Source of the DNA: Bacteroidales bacterium UBA5548
GTDB lineage: Bacteria > Bacteroidota > Bacteroidia > Bacteroidales > UBA932
Direction: 5' to 3'
Assembly: GCA_002425935.1 (NCBI GenBank)
Contig: DINE01000026.1
Coordinates: 1-32,773 of the forward strand
Length of the DNA: 32,773 nt
Part shown: one piece after another, positions 10,501 through 17,677 of the stretch
Layout: each line of letters begins with the position of its first letter
How positions within the stretch are numbered: the stretch's first letter is position 1
Made by a program: the position numbers and the translations under genes
Notes under the pieces: generated by a model
What the model was told of the DNA's origin: nothing
The model's input: the letters and a program-made list of their open reading frames with translations, nothing else
Database searches by the model: none

Positions 10501-10866
10501 CTTTTGTGTCCCATAACCTACAACAACCAACTCCTGAAGAAGCAGAGCATCTTCTGCCATAACTACGTTTATTAGGTTTCTGTTGTTGACAGGTATTCTC
10601 TGCGTCTCCATACCTATGGCAGAAAATACTAAAATTGAATTTGCCGGTGCATTGATAATAAATGCTCCCTGAAGATCTGTGGCAACTCCATCTTTTGTGC
10701 CTTCAACTAATATGGATACCCCAATTAGTGGCTGTGACGACTTGTCGGATACCTTGCCGGTAATCCTTATGTTCTGTGCTGTGGCAGTTCCGAAGAACAA
10801 AACAACAGCAATTAATGACAGCGCATATCGATAGCACCGGCAGAACGTGTTTTTTGAAACATACAT
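7537..10866 (-). CDS. SusC/RagA-family TonB-dependent outer-membrane transporter (SusC2)
   Basis: This 1109-residue transporter is a close paralogue of SusC1. The order is a signal peptide (about 1-30, ending TAQ), a carboxypeptidase-regulatory-like domain (ITGKVSDKSSQPLIGVSI, about 32-118), the ELVVVGYGTQKKENLTGAV segment, a plug (IKIRGMVS, NPDDIESISTLKDA, YGARAAFGAILI) and a barrel ending GVQLEF. The NGDG loop after GPGDVKFKD is also present. The first 130 residues are far more alike between SusC1 and SusC2 than the barrels, as expected if the substrate-contacting parts diverged after duplication. The ATG start gives the same M-x-V-S-K-N opening and CRC motif in the signal peptide as SusC1. 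The imported compound cannot be deduced. Confidence 0.95.
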   Translation of the reverse strand: MYVSKNTFCRCYRYALSLIAVVLFFGTATAQNIRITGKVSDKSSQPLIGVSILVEGTKDGVATDLQGAFIINAPANSILVFSAIGMETQRIPVNNRNLINVVMAEDALLLQELVVVGYGTQKKENLTGAVSTVDVSKTLESRPITDVGRALQGSTPGLTITTTSGAIGGSPNIKIRGMVSTISGGSGNPLILLDNVEVPNLSYVNPDDIESISTLKDASTTAIYGARAAFGAILITTKRGSKDGKVKVVYSNNFSWSTPTKVPKHTRADLNLQYSYDQMNSLKTTPTWEYGQVGYYYNPDVIQKTKEWIDTYGDGKALGREMVEGRDFDYRASGGTYFYRPWDIYNIYYKSLTPQHNQNISISGGTEKSQYNLSAGYVNQKGVLKLFDDYYKRLNTAGSISTNVNKWLTVRGNFMYAKTYEETPFLYAGATYDPMYYLYRWHQVYPYGTYNGNEFRGGVNDMKAAKPEEWDTYYSRYTLGTTLNIAKGLKADFDYTYAQTFSTLHRVGGYVKGVDQWSRAANQTFDSVTKIYTTSTYDYAQYTSSKNIRNTYNAYATYENKFDNHSIKVMAGTNIEDAEYIYLSARRNGVYDFDKGEVNLAGGDQIATSSHSWWSVAGVFARINYSYKDKYLFEVNGRRDGSSKFGDGKRWGFFPSASAAWRVTEEPWMKSIDNVLNSLKIRASYGEVGNQDVPLNAYIPTMSLTNPASAGNYWLVNNNFVPYVSASPALVDPSLTWETVSTLDVGLDARLFKDKFGVTFDWYSRKTKNMLSPGETIPSTVGASAPRRNFGELRTNGIELAINYNHTFSNGLHLSVSGQLTDFKTVVTKYPSASDPSNSATYYQGKVLGEIWGYKTDGLFKDEDFVWENGVIKQTILTNGQSKNTMAEGIPNQYILESGLFKYGPGDVKFKDINGDGVIDYGTNTVGNSGDRTVIGNTTPRYQYGFRVGANWHGFDADIFIQGVGKRSIWATGNMVLPGYLGAEANFAHTLDYWTPENRDAFYPRAVDHAQTAKWNYVPNDRYLINAAYLRIKNISIGYTVPKKLVNLANIQRLRVYFSGENLFEFDKMGGIPIDPEIDWTSTTANDSRSFGRSYPYRRTVSFGVQLEF

Positions 10867-10878
10867 AGATTTAAAATT

Positions 10879-10896
10879 TAAGTTAACGATTTATAC
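10879..10896 (-). promoter_or_regulatory. Diverged susC leader element, copy at SusC2
   Basis: This block matches 12 of 18 positions of the element found before SusC1 and SusC3, and it sits 12 nt before the SusC2 start codon. It is weaker than the other two copies, but its fixed position relative to the start supports common origin. The remaining part of the 226-nt gap up to the next terminator is AT-rich, and I found no good TAnnTTTG box in it. Confidence 0.3.
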
Positions 10897-11092
10897 TAAA
10901 TGTTCGGGTTTAATAATTATTTAGCCTATCTTTCTCATTTTGTGCTATTTAGCAAATAGTTAAATTTGGTATAAATCTATTCTGAAATATGGCATGAGTA
11001 AAAGAAACATTAATGAACATGGTCTAATGTCCCGTGAACTAGAACAACAAGTATCTGAGAGTGTCATTTACGTCTTTGCACATAATAAAAAA

Positions 11093-11115
11093 GGCCACCC
11101 CTTTATGGAGTGGCC
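11093..11115 (-). terminator. Intrinsic terminator of the SusC3 four-gene unit
   Basis: GGCCACCCC (11093-11101) pairs with GGAGTGGCC (11107-11115) in a 9-bp stem with one wobble pair and a 5-nt loop. On the minus strand it is followed by six T residues (11087-11092). It lies 23 nt beyond the stop codon of the DUF4251-like gene and thus closes the four-gene unit. Confidence 0.88.
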
Positions 11116-11138
11116 ATTAATTAACTGATAAAACAGCT

Positions 11139-11645
11139 CTACACTACGTTAGGTCTTTTATAGTACTTCGCTTCAGATTTAGGAACTATTTCGCCTGAAA
11201 ATTTTCTGGCAGCGCCTTTTGTAGGTGTAACTATAACATCTGCATAGTTGCCACCTTTACGCATCTGAATTTCAATTCTTGCTGTAATCGCACTGCCTGA
11301 GACCTGCATTGTTACAGTAAGGTTTCCCTTTTTATCAACTTTCTGATCGATGCTGTTAACCGCTGTTTTGTTGGTAAAGCTGTTTCCGCAAATAATTGTG
11401 CCTTGCAGAAATATGCTTCCCTCTTCAAAAGAGAGGAAATTTGCCTCATCAGTATTGGTCTCAGGAGAACCGTCACTCTTTTCGTAGGTGTCTGGTACAA
11501 TTACAAACTCTTTTGCCTCGATAGCGGCCTTCGCCTTCTCGAACTTAGCAATACCCTCAGCCTCTTTTTCTGCCTTCTTATTTTGGGCATTAAGTGAGAT
11601 AAGTGGGAGAGCTAAAAGCAAAAATGCTATAAGTACTTTTTTCAT
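11139..11645 (-). CDS. Exported DUF4251-like protein
   Basis: This small protein of 168 residues (from the ATG at 11645) has a Sec signal peptide at about 1-20 (ISLNAQ) and no lipobox cysteine, so it is likely periplasmic. The mature part opens with a lysine/alanine/glutamate-rich helix and then a beta-rich domain. The layout and the FEKAKAAIEAKEFVI region recall the DUF4251 family of Bacteroidetes, whose function is unknown to me. A frame extension to TTG at 11651 is possible, but ATG gives the cleaner signal peptide. It is the last gene of the SusC3 unit, 6 nt after the preceding stop codon and just before the terminator, so it is co-expressed with that import system. The family call is from memory of the pattern and is moderate. 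Confidence 0.8.
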   Translation of the reverse strand: MKKVLIAFLLLALPLISLNAQNKKAEKEAEGIAKFEKAKAAIEAKEFVIVPDTYEKSDGSPETNTDEANFLSFEEGSIFLQGTIICGNSFTNKTAVNSIDQKVDKKGNLTVTMQVSGSAITARIEIQMRKGGNYADVIVTPTKGAARKFSGEIVPKSEAKYYKRPNVV

Positions 11646-11651
11646 ACCCAA

Positions 11652-12494
11652 TTAGTTTACAGCTATTGTACTAACACGAATCGACTGAGTTGCGTTATTT
11701 GTACCCTCTTTACCATTAAGGTGGAAGATATAATTTACACCTTTAGTGAGTGAGTACCCTGATACTGAGTGATTTGTTTTAGTTGTAGCAGATGTTGTTG
11801 CAAAGTGTGTCAACTGCTGTCCGTTAGCATCAAACAGAGCAAAAACCAAACTTGATTCAGTACCTGACCAAATTGTAATACCCTGTCTGTTAAGCTTGTA
11901 TGGGACATAATCAGACGCTCCTTTATAGTCTGCCGATGCAATATCTATGTAAGTGGTAACGCCACCAACAGTTCTTACACCTTTAAGAGTTAGCCTGCCG
12001 AAAGGGGTTACACCGTCAGCTTTATGAAACAAGTTCACAAATCTGATGTATGCTACTGTGTCATTCCAAGGGTGACCAGTCTGGTACTCTTCAGGGTCCT
12101 GTACTAATAGAGGTGGCTCGCTCTCTTTGTAAATAAAAGCGCTCCATTTTCCTTTCTCAATTGTAAAATTGCTGGTATAGGCAACAATGTTTTTGTCAGC
12201 ACCCTTAAAAGCCTCAACCTTATTAGCTCCGACTGGAATTCTGTGGTATTTGGCAATGCTGTTCGGGAGAATACTTCCCAGAGCAGTACCTACCTGAGAA
12301 TAAATCTGATCGTTGTACTTAAGCAGAGTAATGTTGTGCGTAGTTGATGTTACCAAAGGTAGATCATACACAAGCCTAACCTGAGCAAAAGCATTCTGGT
12401 CCAGATCTGTTGAATCGTATGTAATTACATTTTTCTCGCAAGAGTAAAGTAAAAACAACGAGAGTACAGATATTATTGATAATAATTTTTTCAT
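11652..12494 (-). CDS. DUF4397-like outer-membrane lipoprotein
   Basis: This 280-residue lipoprotein (from the ATG at 12494; a TTG at 12500 is in frame) has a signal peptide ending in the lipobox LYSC with Cys19. The mature part appears to hold two related beta-sandwich segments, beginning near AQVRLVYDLP and near AYIRFVNLF. Each has short strands and a later IPVG or GKW-type turn, which recalls DUF4397 proteins. The gene lies 19-25 nt after the SusD3 stop, in the place where Bacteroidetes loci often encode an extra surface glycan- or ligand-binding lipoprotein (SusE/SusF position). I infer that it helps SusC3-SusD3 capture ligand, but nothing in the sequence shows what it binds. An unrelated lipoprotein fold is possible. 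Confidence 0.8.
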   Translation of the reverse strand: MKKLLSIISVLSLFLLYSCEKNVITYDSTDLDQNAFAQVRLVYDLPLVTSTTHNITLLKYNDQIYSQVGTALGSILPNSIAKYHRIPVGANKVEAFKGADKNIVAYTSNFTIEKGKWSAFIYKESEPPLLVQDPEEYQTGHPWNDTVAYIRFVNLFHKADGVTPFGRLTLKGVRTVGGVTTYIDIASADYKGASDYVPYKLNRQGITIWSGTESSLVFALFDANGQQLTHFATTSATTKTNHSVSGYSLTKGVNYIFHLNGKEGTNNATQSIRVSTIAVN

Positions 12495-12519
12495 CTTCAA
12501 TTGTTTTAATTATTCATTA

Positions 12520-14298
12520 CTAATTACCAGGTATTGCAAACCATACGATAGATGTGTGGTAGTTATCGGCATCCCCCGGAATCGGCTGCAGTTTCTTGAG
12601 TGAACCAAGATTCCACATATATTCAGAGTTGTAACGAGGACGCAGACGATAGCAAGGTGAACCATAGTTCCACTGGGCAAATTTCTGTCTCCTGTTAATT
12701 ACGTCTGCAGGCTGAAGATAGAATCCCTTGTAAACTCTGTTAGGGTCTGTATTCAGTTTGTGATATACAATGTCAGGAGTGTAAGATGTTCCCGTAACAG
12801 GTACTCCTCCGGCACCCAGAACCAGGTCATAGTGGTATCTTCTCAAGTCGTTCCAAACATCAAGGCTCCAAGGGTAAAGTGCAACATATTTCTGCATCAT
12901 GATATGTGAAAGTGAGAAGTCTGCCAATGGCAGGTTGTTCACAAATTTACTGTTCATATACTCAGCAGCAAGCTGGTTGAATCTTGCAACAGTAATTTTA
13001 TCACCAATTACAGATGTCTGTTTGTTCGCAGCATTTTTAACTACGGTACCCGGAACAATCAGAGATTTAACCCACTCCATATGTCCGCTAACGCCATTTT
13101 TGAATGCTTCAAAGGCAGCTGCCTTTTGGTTTTTAAGGAAGAGAGCCTCTGCTTTGATAAACTGTAGTTCTGCATAAGTGGTCAGTGGCCATCTTGCATC
13201 ATCTCTGAAAAACCATCTGCCGGTTCCTGAAGTTGCTTCTGTTGGCGCTGAAGTAAGGCCAAAGAAGTTTGTGTGAATACTGTAGCCTTGTCTTACACCA
13301 ACAAAGTTAAAGGTACCCTTCTTGATGTCATTCTGGTTGGCCGGCATTGTGTCGCGAGATCCAAACATCAGAATAGTACGTGGATCCAGAGTTGCAGTAT
13401 CAGTGATAATCTGCTTTTCAAGAAGACCTTCGATAGCACCTTCTGTATTGTAATTTGGAACAGTCCCTGTCATAATCTGAACCATGTAGTCAGATTGTGT
13501 GTAGGTATGAGCAATGTTTCCTCTAAGTCTTCCGAAGAAGTTAGAGTTATTTGAAACGCCGGTTGCATCAAAACGAATTGTTGCATCATCAGCTGCGCTT
13601 GCGAATGATAGATCTACACATGCAATCGCTGAATCAAGATACTTGGCATCCTTCTTAGACATTGCAATGTAATTCCTTGCAAGTACGGCATAAGCCAGTT
13701 TTTTCCACTTTGAGACATTACCTGCATAAATCAGGTCATTTGTTGCCAAAGTAGGATAAACGTTCTTATCTTGCTTGTCAAACTCGGCAATAGCTTGTCT
13801 TGCCCATGATCTAACCTGCTGGAATGCATAAGCCTGATCATCGTAGTTGTGAGCAAGAAGACCGGGAACAAATGCATCCTTAACTGGAAGGTCACCGTGC
13901 AGTGAAGCTAGTATATGCCATGAGTATGCCTTGATTGTCAAGCCCATTCCTGCAAGAGTAAACTCCTCTCTCTGGCGGCCATCATTAATGATATGCTCTA
14001 TGTTCATTCCCTGAAGCCAGTAAACCATTCTCCAGGCCTCTCCGCCGGCATCTGAACCGGAATAGTAGCTATGAACTCCAAATACACCCGAATATCCGGC
14101 TCCACCAAAGTATTGAACCATTGGCGCAATAGCTCTAAGGTCAAATCCGATTCCTTCATAGGCAGCAATAGTTGGTGCAAGCCTTAAAATTGGAGCAACC
14201 CAGTCTGGTGCGTCAACGTTCTTATTAACATCAAGCCATTTGGTACAAGAGGTACCTATGACCAGTAATAGTGTTAATGATATTAATATCTTTCTCAT
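12520..14298 (-). CDS. SusD-like_2 type surface lipoprotein (SusD3)
   Basis: This 592-residue protein belongs to the SusD-like_2 branch rather than the classical branch of SusD1 and SusD2. The signal peptide ends with the lipobox GTSC and Cys18, followed by TKWLDVNKN. The early segment PILRLAPTIAAYEGIGFDLRA and the VQYFGGAGYSG and WRMVYW motifs are characteristic of this branch. The C-terminal part has DVWNDLRRYHYD and a final R-LRPRYNSEYMWN segment in place of the RRERR motif. It starts 11 nt after SusC3. It should be the substrate-binding lid of the SusC3 pore. The ligand is unknown. Confidence 0.9.
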   Translation of the reverse strand: MRKILISLTLLLVIGTSCTKWLDVNKNVDAPDWVAPILRLAPTIAAYEGIGFDLRAIAPMVQYFGGAGYSGVFGVHSYYSGSDAGGEAWRMVYWLQGMNIEHIINDGRQREEFTLAGMGLTIKAYSWHILASLHGDLPVKDAFVPGLLAHNYDDQAYAFQQVRSWARQAIAEFDKQDKNVYPTLATNDLIYAGNVSKWKKLAYAVLARNYIAMSKKDAKYLDSAIACVDLSFASAADDATIRFDATGVSNNSNFFGRLRGNIAHTYTQSDYMVQIMTGTVPNYNTEGAIEGLLEKQIITDTATLDPRTILMFGSRDTMPANQNDIKKGTFNFVGVRQGYSIHTNFFGLTSAPTEATSGTGRWFFRDDARWPLTTYAELQFIKAEALFLKNQKAAAFEAFKNGVSGHMEWVKSLIVPGTVVKNAANKQTSVIGDKITVARFNQLAAEYMNSKFVNNLPLADFSLSHIMMQKYVALYPWSLDVWNDLRRYHYDLVLGAGGVPVTGTSYTPDIVYHKLNTDPNRVYKGFYLQPADVINRRQKFAQWNYGSPCYRLRPRYNSEYMWNLGSLKKLQPIPGDADNYHTSIVWFAIPGN

Positions 14299-14309
14299 TT
14301 CTAAATCAA

Positions 14310-17300
14310 TTAAAAGGTTAAGTTAACACCAAATGATAATCCGCGAGGAGCAGCAATGGCCATAAGGTCAAAGCCAACACCACCTGTACCACCTAATGCA
14401 GCTGAGTTAGAGTTACCTACTACGTCAATTCCCGAGTAGTTAGTGATAACGAACAGGTCTGTTCCTGTAGCAAATACAGAGGCAGCAGATAGAACACCTT
14501 TAGATACTCTCTCAAGCCATTTTCTGTTAACGTTGTAGTTCAGACGAACCTCACCAAGTCTCAGGTAGTTTATACCTGTCTCAATCCAGTTAGGGTCTGC
14601 ACCCGCATAGCCATATTGAAGGTCACCAAGTTTAACTGCAATATTATTAGGGGTAGGAGTCTCTGTATTTTGTAAGCCATCATTCAAAACGCCGTTGAAT
14701 ACTACCGGACCGGCCTTTCTCATCTCAACAGATTCAACACTGTATCCATTTTGCATCATAAGGCGTTTGGTTCCGTTCACAACGGTTGCACCAAGTCTTC
14801 CGTCCAAAAGGGCAGAGATTGAAACACTCTTATATTTGAATGAGGTAAGGAATCCGAATTTCAAATCCGGTTCGCGGTCACCAAGAACTGACCATGCGCC
14901 TGATGTTAACGGAAGTCCTGAAGACTGGTCAATAAGTACCTGTCCCTTATCGTTTCTCTGGAAATCGTTACCTGTGATAGACGTGATAGGATATCCTACT
15001 TTAATACCGTTCCTGATATTACCTGATACCCAAGTATATGCGTTATAATACTCTGTAACATTTTCAGGAAGGCCAACAACTTCGCTCCAGTTTTTGCTGA
15101 AGTTAACTGTTACATTCCAAAGCATATCACGGTTCTTTATAATGTCAGCGCCAACTCTCATCTCAACTCCGCTTGTCTCAAATGAACCTACGTTCATATT
15201 GTTGAGTACAAAGCCTGTTGCGTAACTCATACGGAATCCTGTGATAATCTGATCTTCTGATAAGGTATTGTAATAAGCAACGTCAAAATCAAGTCTGTTA
15301 CGGAACAAACGTCCTTCAAGACCTACTTCCCATGCGGTATTCATCTCAGGTCTAAGGCTGAGGTTCGGACCTGTAAATCCGTAACGGTAACCACCAGCCG
15401 TTGTAGAGGTTGTCTCCAAAGCAGGGTAGATTGACAATGGCGGAGCATCTTTACCTACCTGAGCTAACGATCCTCTAAGCTTCAAATAGCTGAATGTCTC
15501 TGAACGGCTCTTGAAGAAGGAGAGGTCAGAAAGAATAAAGCTGGCCTCAACTCCCGGATAGAAGTATTGGTTGTTATCTATCGGAAGTGTTGATGACCAG
15601 TCGTTTCTTGCTCTGAAGGTAAGGAATGCCATATTGTTGTATGACATCTCAAGTGAAGCAGAAATCGCCTGAAGTCTTCTCTTATAGTCATTTGATCTTG
15701 AAACCAGTGTAGTAATATCGCAGTTTGCAATTGACTGGAAGTCTCTTACAAGGAACTTCTCACCTTTAACAGAGAGAGTTTTGTTTGCATTCTCCTGCTG
15801 GTGGTAACCAACCTGAGCACTTGCAGAGAACTTACCAATATCTTTTTTGTATGAAGCGATAAGGTTTATCGATGGATTTGACTGAGCTACTCTAGCCTCG
15901 TCGTATGAACCTGTGCCGTTTCTGTTGTAAGACCAGTCCGGGTGACGAACGATCTTAATCTGAGTGTTACTAATATCCATACCTACCTGACCACGGATAA
16001 GGAGGTCCTTCACAGGGGTGAAGTTAAGGGCAAGGTTTGAGATAAAACGCTCATTCTCGTCATAGTTAACGTTCTTATAGAGGTCAAAATATGGGTTAAG
16101 AATATCCCCGTCAGCATAGTTGTTAGGGTAGCGGATTTGTCCTGCTTCGTTTAGCCATACTCTCATGTCATCTGTAAGAGGCCAAATCATAGCTCTTTCA
16201 AGCGGACCACCTGAACCTTTACCAACTTTATTATTGGTTGTAGATGCATACTGAAGTGAAGTTTCGATATTTAACCAGTTGTTCAGTTTTGCTGTACCTG
16301 ATACAGTTATGTTAGTACGATTGTAATCAGATGTAGGAACGATACCTGTCTGATTGGTTGTACTTGCAGCTGAACGGAAGGTCATCATCTCGTTACCGGC
16401 CTCAAATGAGATGTTGTGTCTTTGAGTTACACCAGTCTGGAAGAAGTTCTTCAGGTTGTCATAAAGTTGAGTACCCGGAGCATAAGGAGCTCCGAATTTT
16501 CTGGTTGTATAGTAGTTGGTTACACCGTACATACCGTTATCAAACTCTGTCTGGAGTTCAGGATATCTGTATGCTTTGTCAAAACGGAAAAGATTGCTGT
16601 AGCTGATAACGCCTTTACCTTTCTTACCTTTTTTGGTAGTGATGATAATTGCACCGTTTGATGCATCACTTCCGTAAAGAGCAGCAGCGGCAGCACCTTT
16701 AAGAATTGTCATACTTTCGATATCTTCCGGGTTGATGTCTGAACCCCTGTTTGAGAAGTCCAGGTTACGGTCAGCAACAGTCTCACTTCCACCTGTTCTT
16801 ACCGCAAGGTTTCCAACAGGGTTGAAAGTTGAGTTGTTCATAGGAATACCGTCTATAACATATAGAGGTTGGTTGTTACCTGAGATTGAGGTTGCTCCGC
16901 GGATCAGAACCGAACTTGAGGCACCAGGAGTACCTGTAGAGTTGGTAATCTGCACACCTGATACACGACCTTGTAGTGCTACCACAAAGTTTTCACGACC
17001 AGATTCTGCAATCTCTGCACCCCTTACGCTCTCAACAGCACCACCGACGGCACGAGCTGCTCTCTTTACACCGAACTCGGCTACCACTACAGCCTCTTCC
17101 AGTAAGAGTGCATCCTCTCTCAGTTCAATTCTGATGGATGTTCTGTTTCTTACCTGAATGGTCTGTTTTTCGTATCCGATTGCGGACACCTCCAGAACTG
17201 CGTTGCCCGGCACATCGATTACAAATTTTCCATCAAGATCAGCAGAAACACCACTTCTGGTGCCCTGCACAAGAACGTTTGCGCCGATAACAGGTTCTCC

Positions 17301-17426
17301 CTTGTTATCAGTAATCACACCCGTAACCTTGATGTTTTGTGCCCAGATAGTGCCTGCAAAAAGCAGAAGGGCCAAAACCGCAAGAACTTTACGCCCTAAG
17401 CGGTCTCTTTTACTTGAAACATGCAT
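14310..17426 (-). CDS. SusC-family TonB-dependent transporter of a second class (SusC3)
   Basis: This 1038-residue outer-membrane transporter has a signal peptide (about 1-30, ending IWAQ), a carboxypeptidase-regulatory-like domain (VTGVITDNKGEPVIGANV, about 33-118), a plug (VLIRGATSISGNNQPLYVIDG, NPEDIESMTILKGA, YGSDASNGAIII) and a barrel ending FGVNLTF. Where SusC1 and SusC2 carry VVVGYGTQKK, this protein has VVVAEFGVKRAARAVGGAV, the version I associate with SusC proteins paired with SusD-like_2. It also lacks the NGDG loop. It is therefore not a recent copy of the other two, despite sharing their leader element and a similar start. It is the first gene of a four-gene unit. Confidence 0.94.
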   Translation of the reverse strand: MHVSSKRDRLGRKVLAVLALLLFAGTIWAQNIKVTGVITDNKGEPVIGANVLVQGTRSGVSADLDGKFVIDVPGNAVLEVSAIGYEKQTIQVRNRTSIRIELREDALLLEEAVVVAEFGVKRAARAVGGAVESVRGAEIAESGRENFVVALQGRVSGVQITNSTGTPGASSSVLIRGATSISGNNQPLYVIDGIPMNNSTFNPVGNLAVRTGGSETVADRNLDFSNRGSDINPEDIESMTILKGAAAAALYGSDASNGAIIITTKKGKKGKGVISYSNLFRFDKAYRYPELQTEFDNGMYGVTNYYTTRKFGAPYAPGTQLYDNLKNFFQTGVTQRHNISFEAGNEMMTFRSAASTTNQTGIVPTSDYNRTNITVSGTAKLNNWLNIETSLQYASTTNNKVGKGSGGPLERAMIWPLTDDMRVWLNEAGQIRYPNNYADGDILNPYFDLYKNVNYDENERFISNLALNFTPVKDLLIRGQVGMDISNTQIKIVRHPDWSYNRNGTGSYDEARVAQSNPSINLIASYKKDIGKFSASAQVGYHQQENANKTLSVKGEKFLVRDFQSIANCDITTLVSRSNDYKRRLQAISASLEMSYNNMAFLTFRARNDWSSTLPIDNNQYFYPGVEASFILSDLSFFKSRSETFSYLKLRGSLAQVGKDAPPLSIYPALETTSTTAGGYRYGFTGPNLSLRPEMNTAWEVGLEGRLFRNRLDFDVAYYNTLSEDQIITGFRMSYATGFVLNNMNVGSFETSGVEMRVGADIIKNRDMLWNVTVNFSKNWSEVVGLPENVTEYYNAYTWVSGNIRNGIKVGYPITSITGNDFQRNDKGQVLIDQSSGLPLTSGAWSVLGDREPDLKFGFLTSFKYKSVSISALLDGRLGATVVNGTKRLMMQNGYSVESVEMRKAGPVVFNGVLNDGLQNTETPTPNNIAVKLGDLQYGYAGADPNWIETGINYLRLGEVRLNYNVNRKWLERVSKGVLSAASVFATGTDLFVITNYSGIDVVGNSNSAALGGTGGVGFDLMAIAAPRGLSFGVNLTF

Positions 17427-17439
17427 GAGTTAAAAATTT

Positions 17440-17457
17440 TAGGTTAATAATTAAGTT
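17440..17457 (-). promoter_or_regulatory. Shared 18-nt susC leader element, copy at SusC3
   Basis: This is the same 18 bases as before SusC1, here ending 13 nt before the SusC3 start codon. SusC3 is a distant paralogue of SusC1, so identity of the leader exceeds what the coding sequences would predict. Confidence 0.5.
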
Positions 17458-17507
17458 TTACTCTTTTTTAAAGTTATTTTTCACATAGTTTGCCGAACTA
17501 TTTCGGA

Positions 17508-17515
17508 CAAAAATA
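17508..17515 (-). promoter_or_regulatory. Candidate -7 promoter box for the SusC3 unit
   Basis: On the minus strand this reads TATTTTTG, matching the Bacteroidetes TAnnTTTG element. No clear TTTG box is found 19-21 nt upstream, so the promoter may be weak or activator-dependent. Transcription would begin near 17501, giving a leader of about 75 nt that starts with a hairpin (17485-17501). Confidence 0.35.
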
Positions 17516-17608
17516 GTAAAAAAACTATAATTTCTTAACTTTTTAATATTATGTGCGATTATTTGAAATGCTTTTCGCAGCAAGGGTTTTCAATAAATAT
17601 TAAATTAA

Positions 17609-17630
17609 AACAGCTGAGTCTCAACAGCCT
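17609..17630 (-). terminator. Possible weak terminator after lpxK
   Basis: On the minus strand a short imperfect hairpin (GTTGA, loop GAC, TCAGC) about 50-60 nt past the lpxK stop is followed by TGTTTTAATTTAA. The stem is short and the T tract broken, so this is only a candidate. Without it, some lpxK transcripts could read into the SusC3 unit. Confidence 0.25.
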
Positions 17631-17677
17631 CTATGAAAATTGTAATAGATTTTTATTGAAACGAAAATAAGAGCGTA

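Noticed and set aside
1..17426. A classical polysaccharide utilization locus
   Set aside because: Three SusCD pairs are present, but no carbohydrate-active enzyme or regulator gene is found, so the term would claim more than the sequence supports.
14695..17433. Several open frames of 80-140 codons opposite SusC3 (and similar ones opposite the other large genes)
   Set aside because: They are antisense to clearly coding sequence, resemble no family I recognise, and lack plausible promoters or ribosome sites. Long antisense frames are common opposite such genes.
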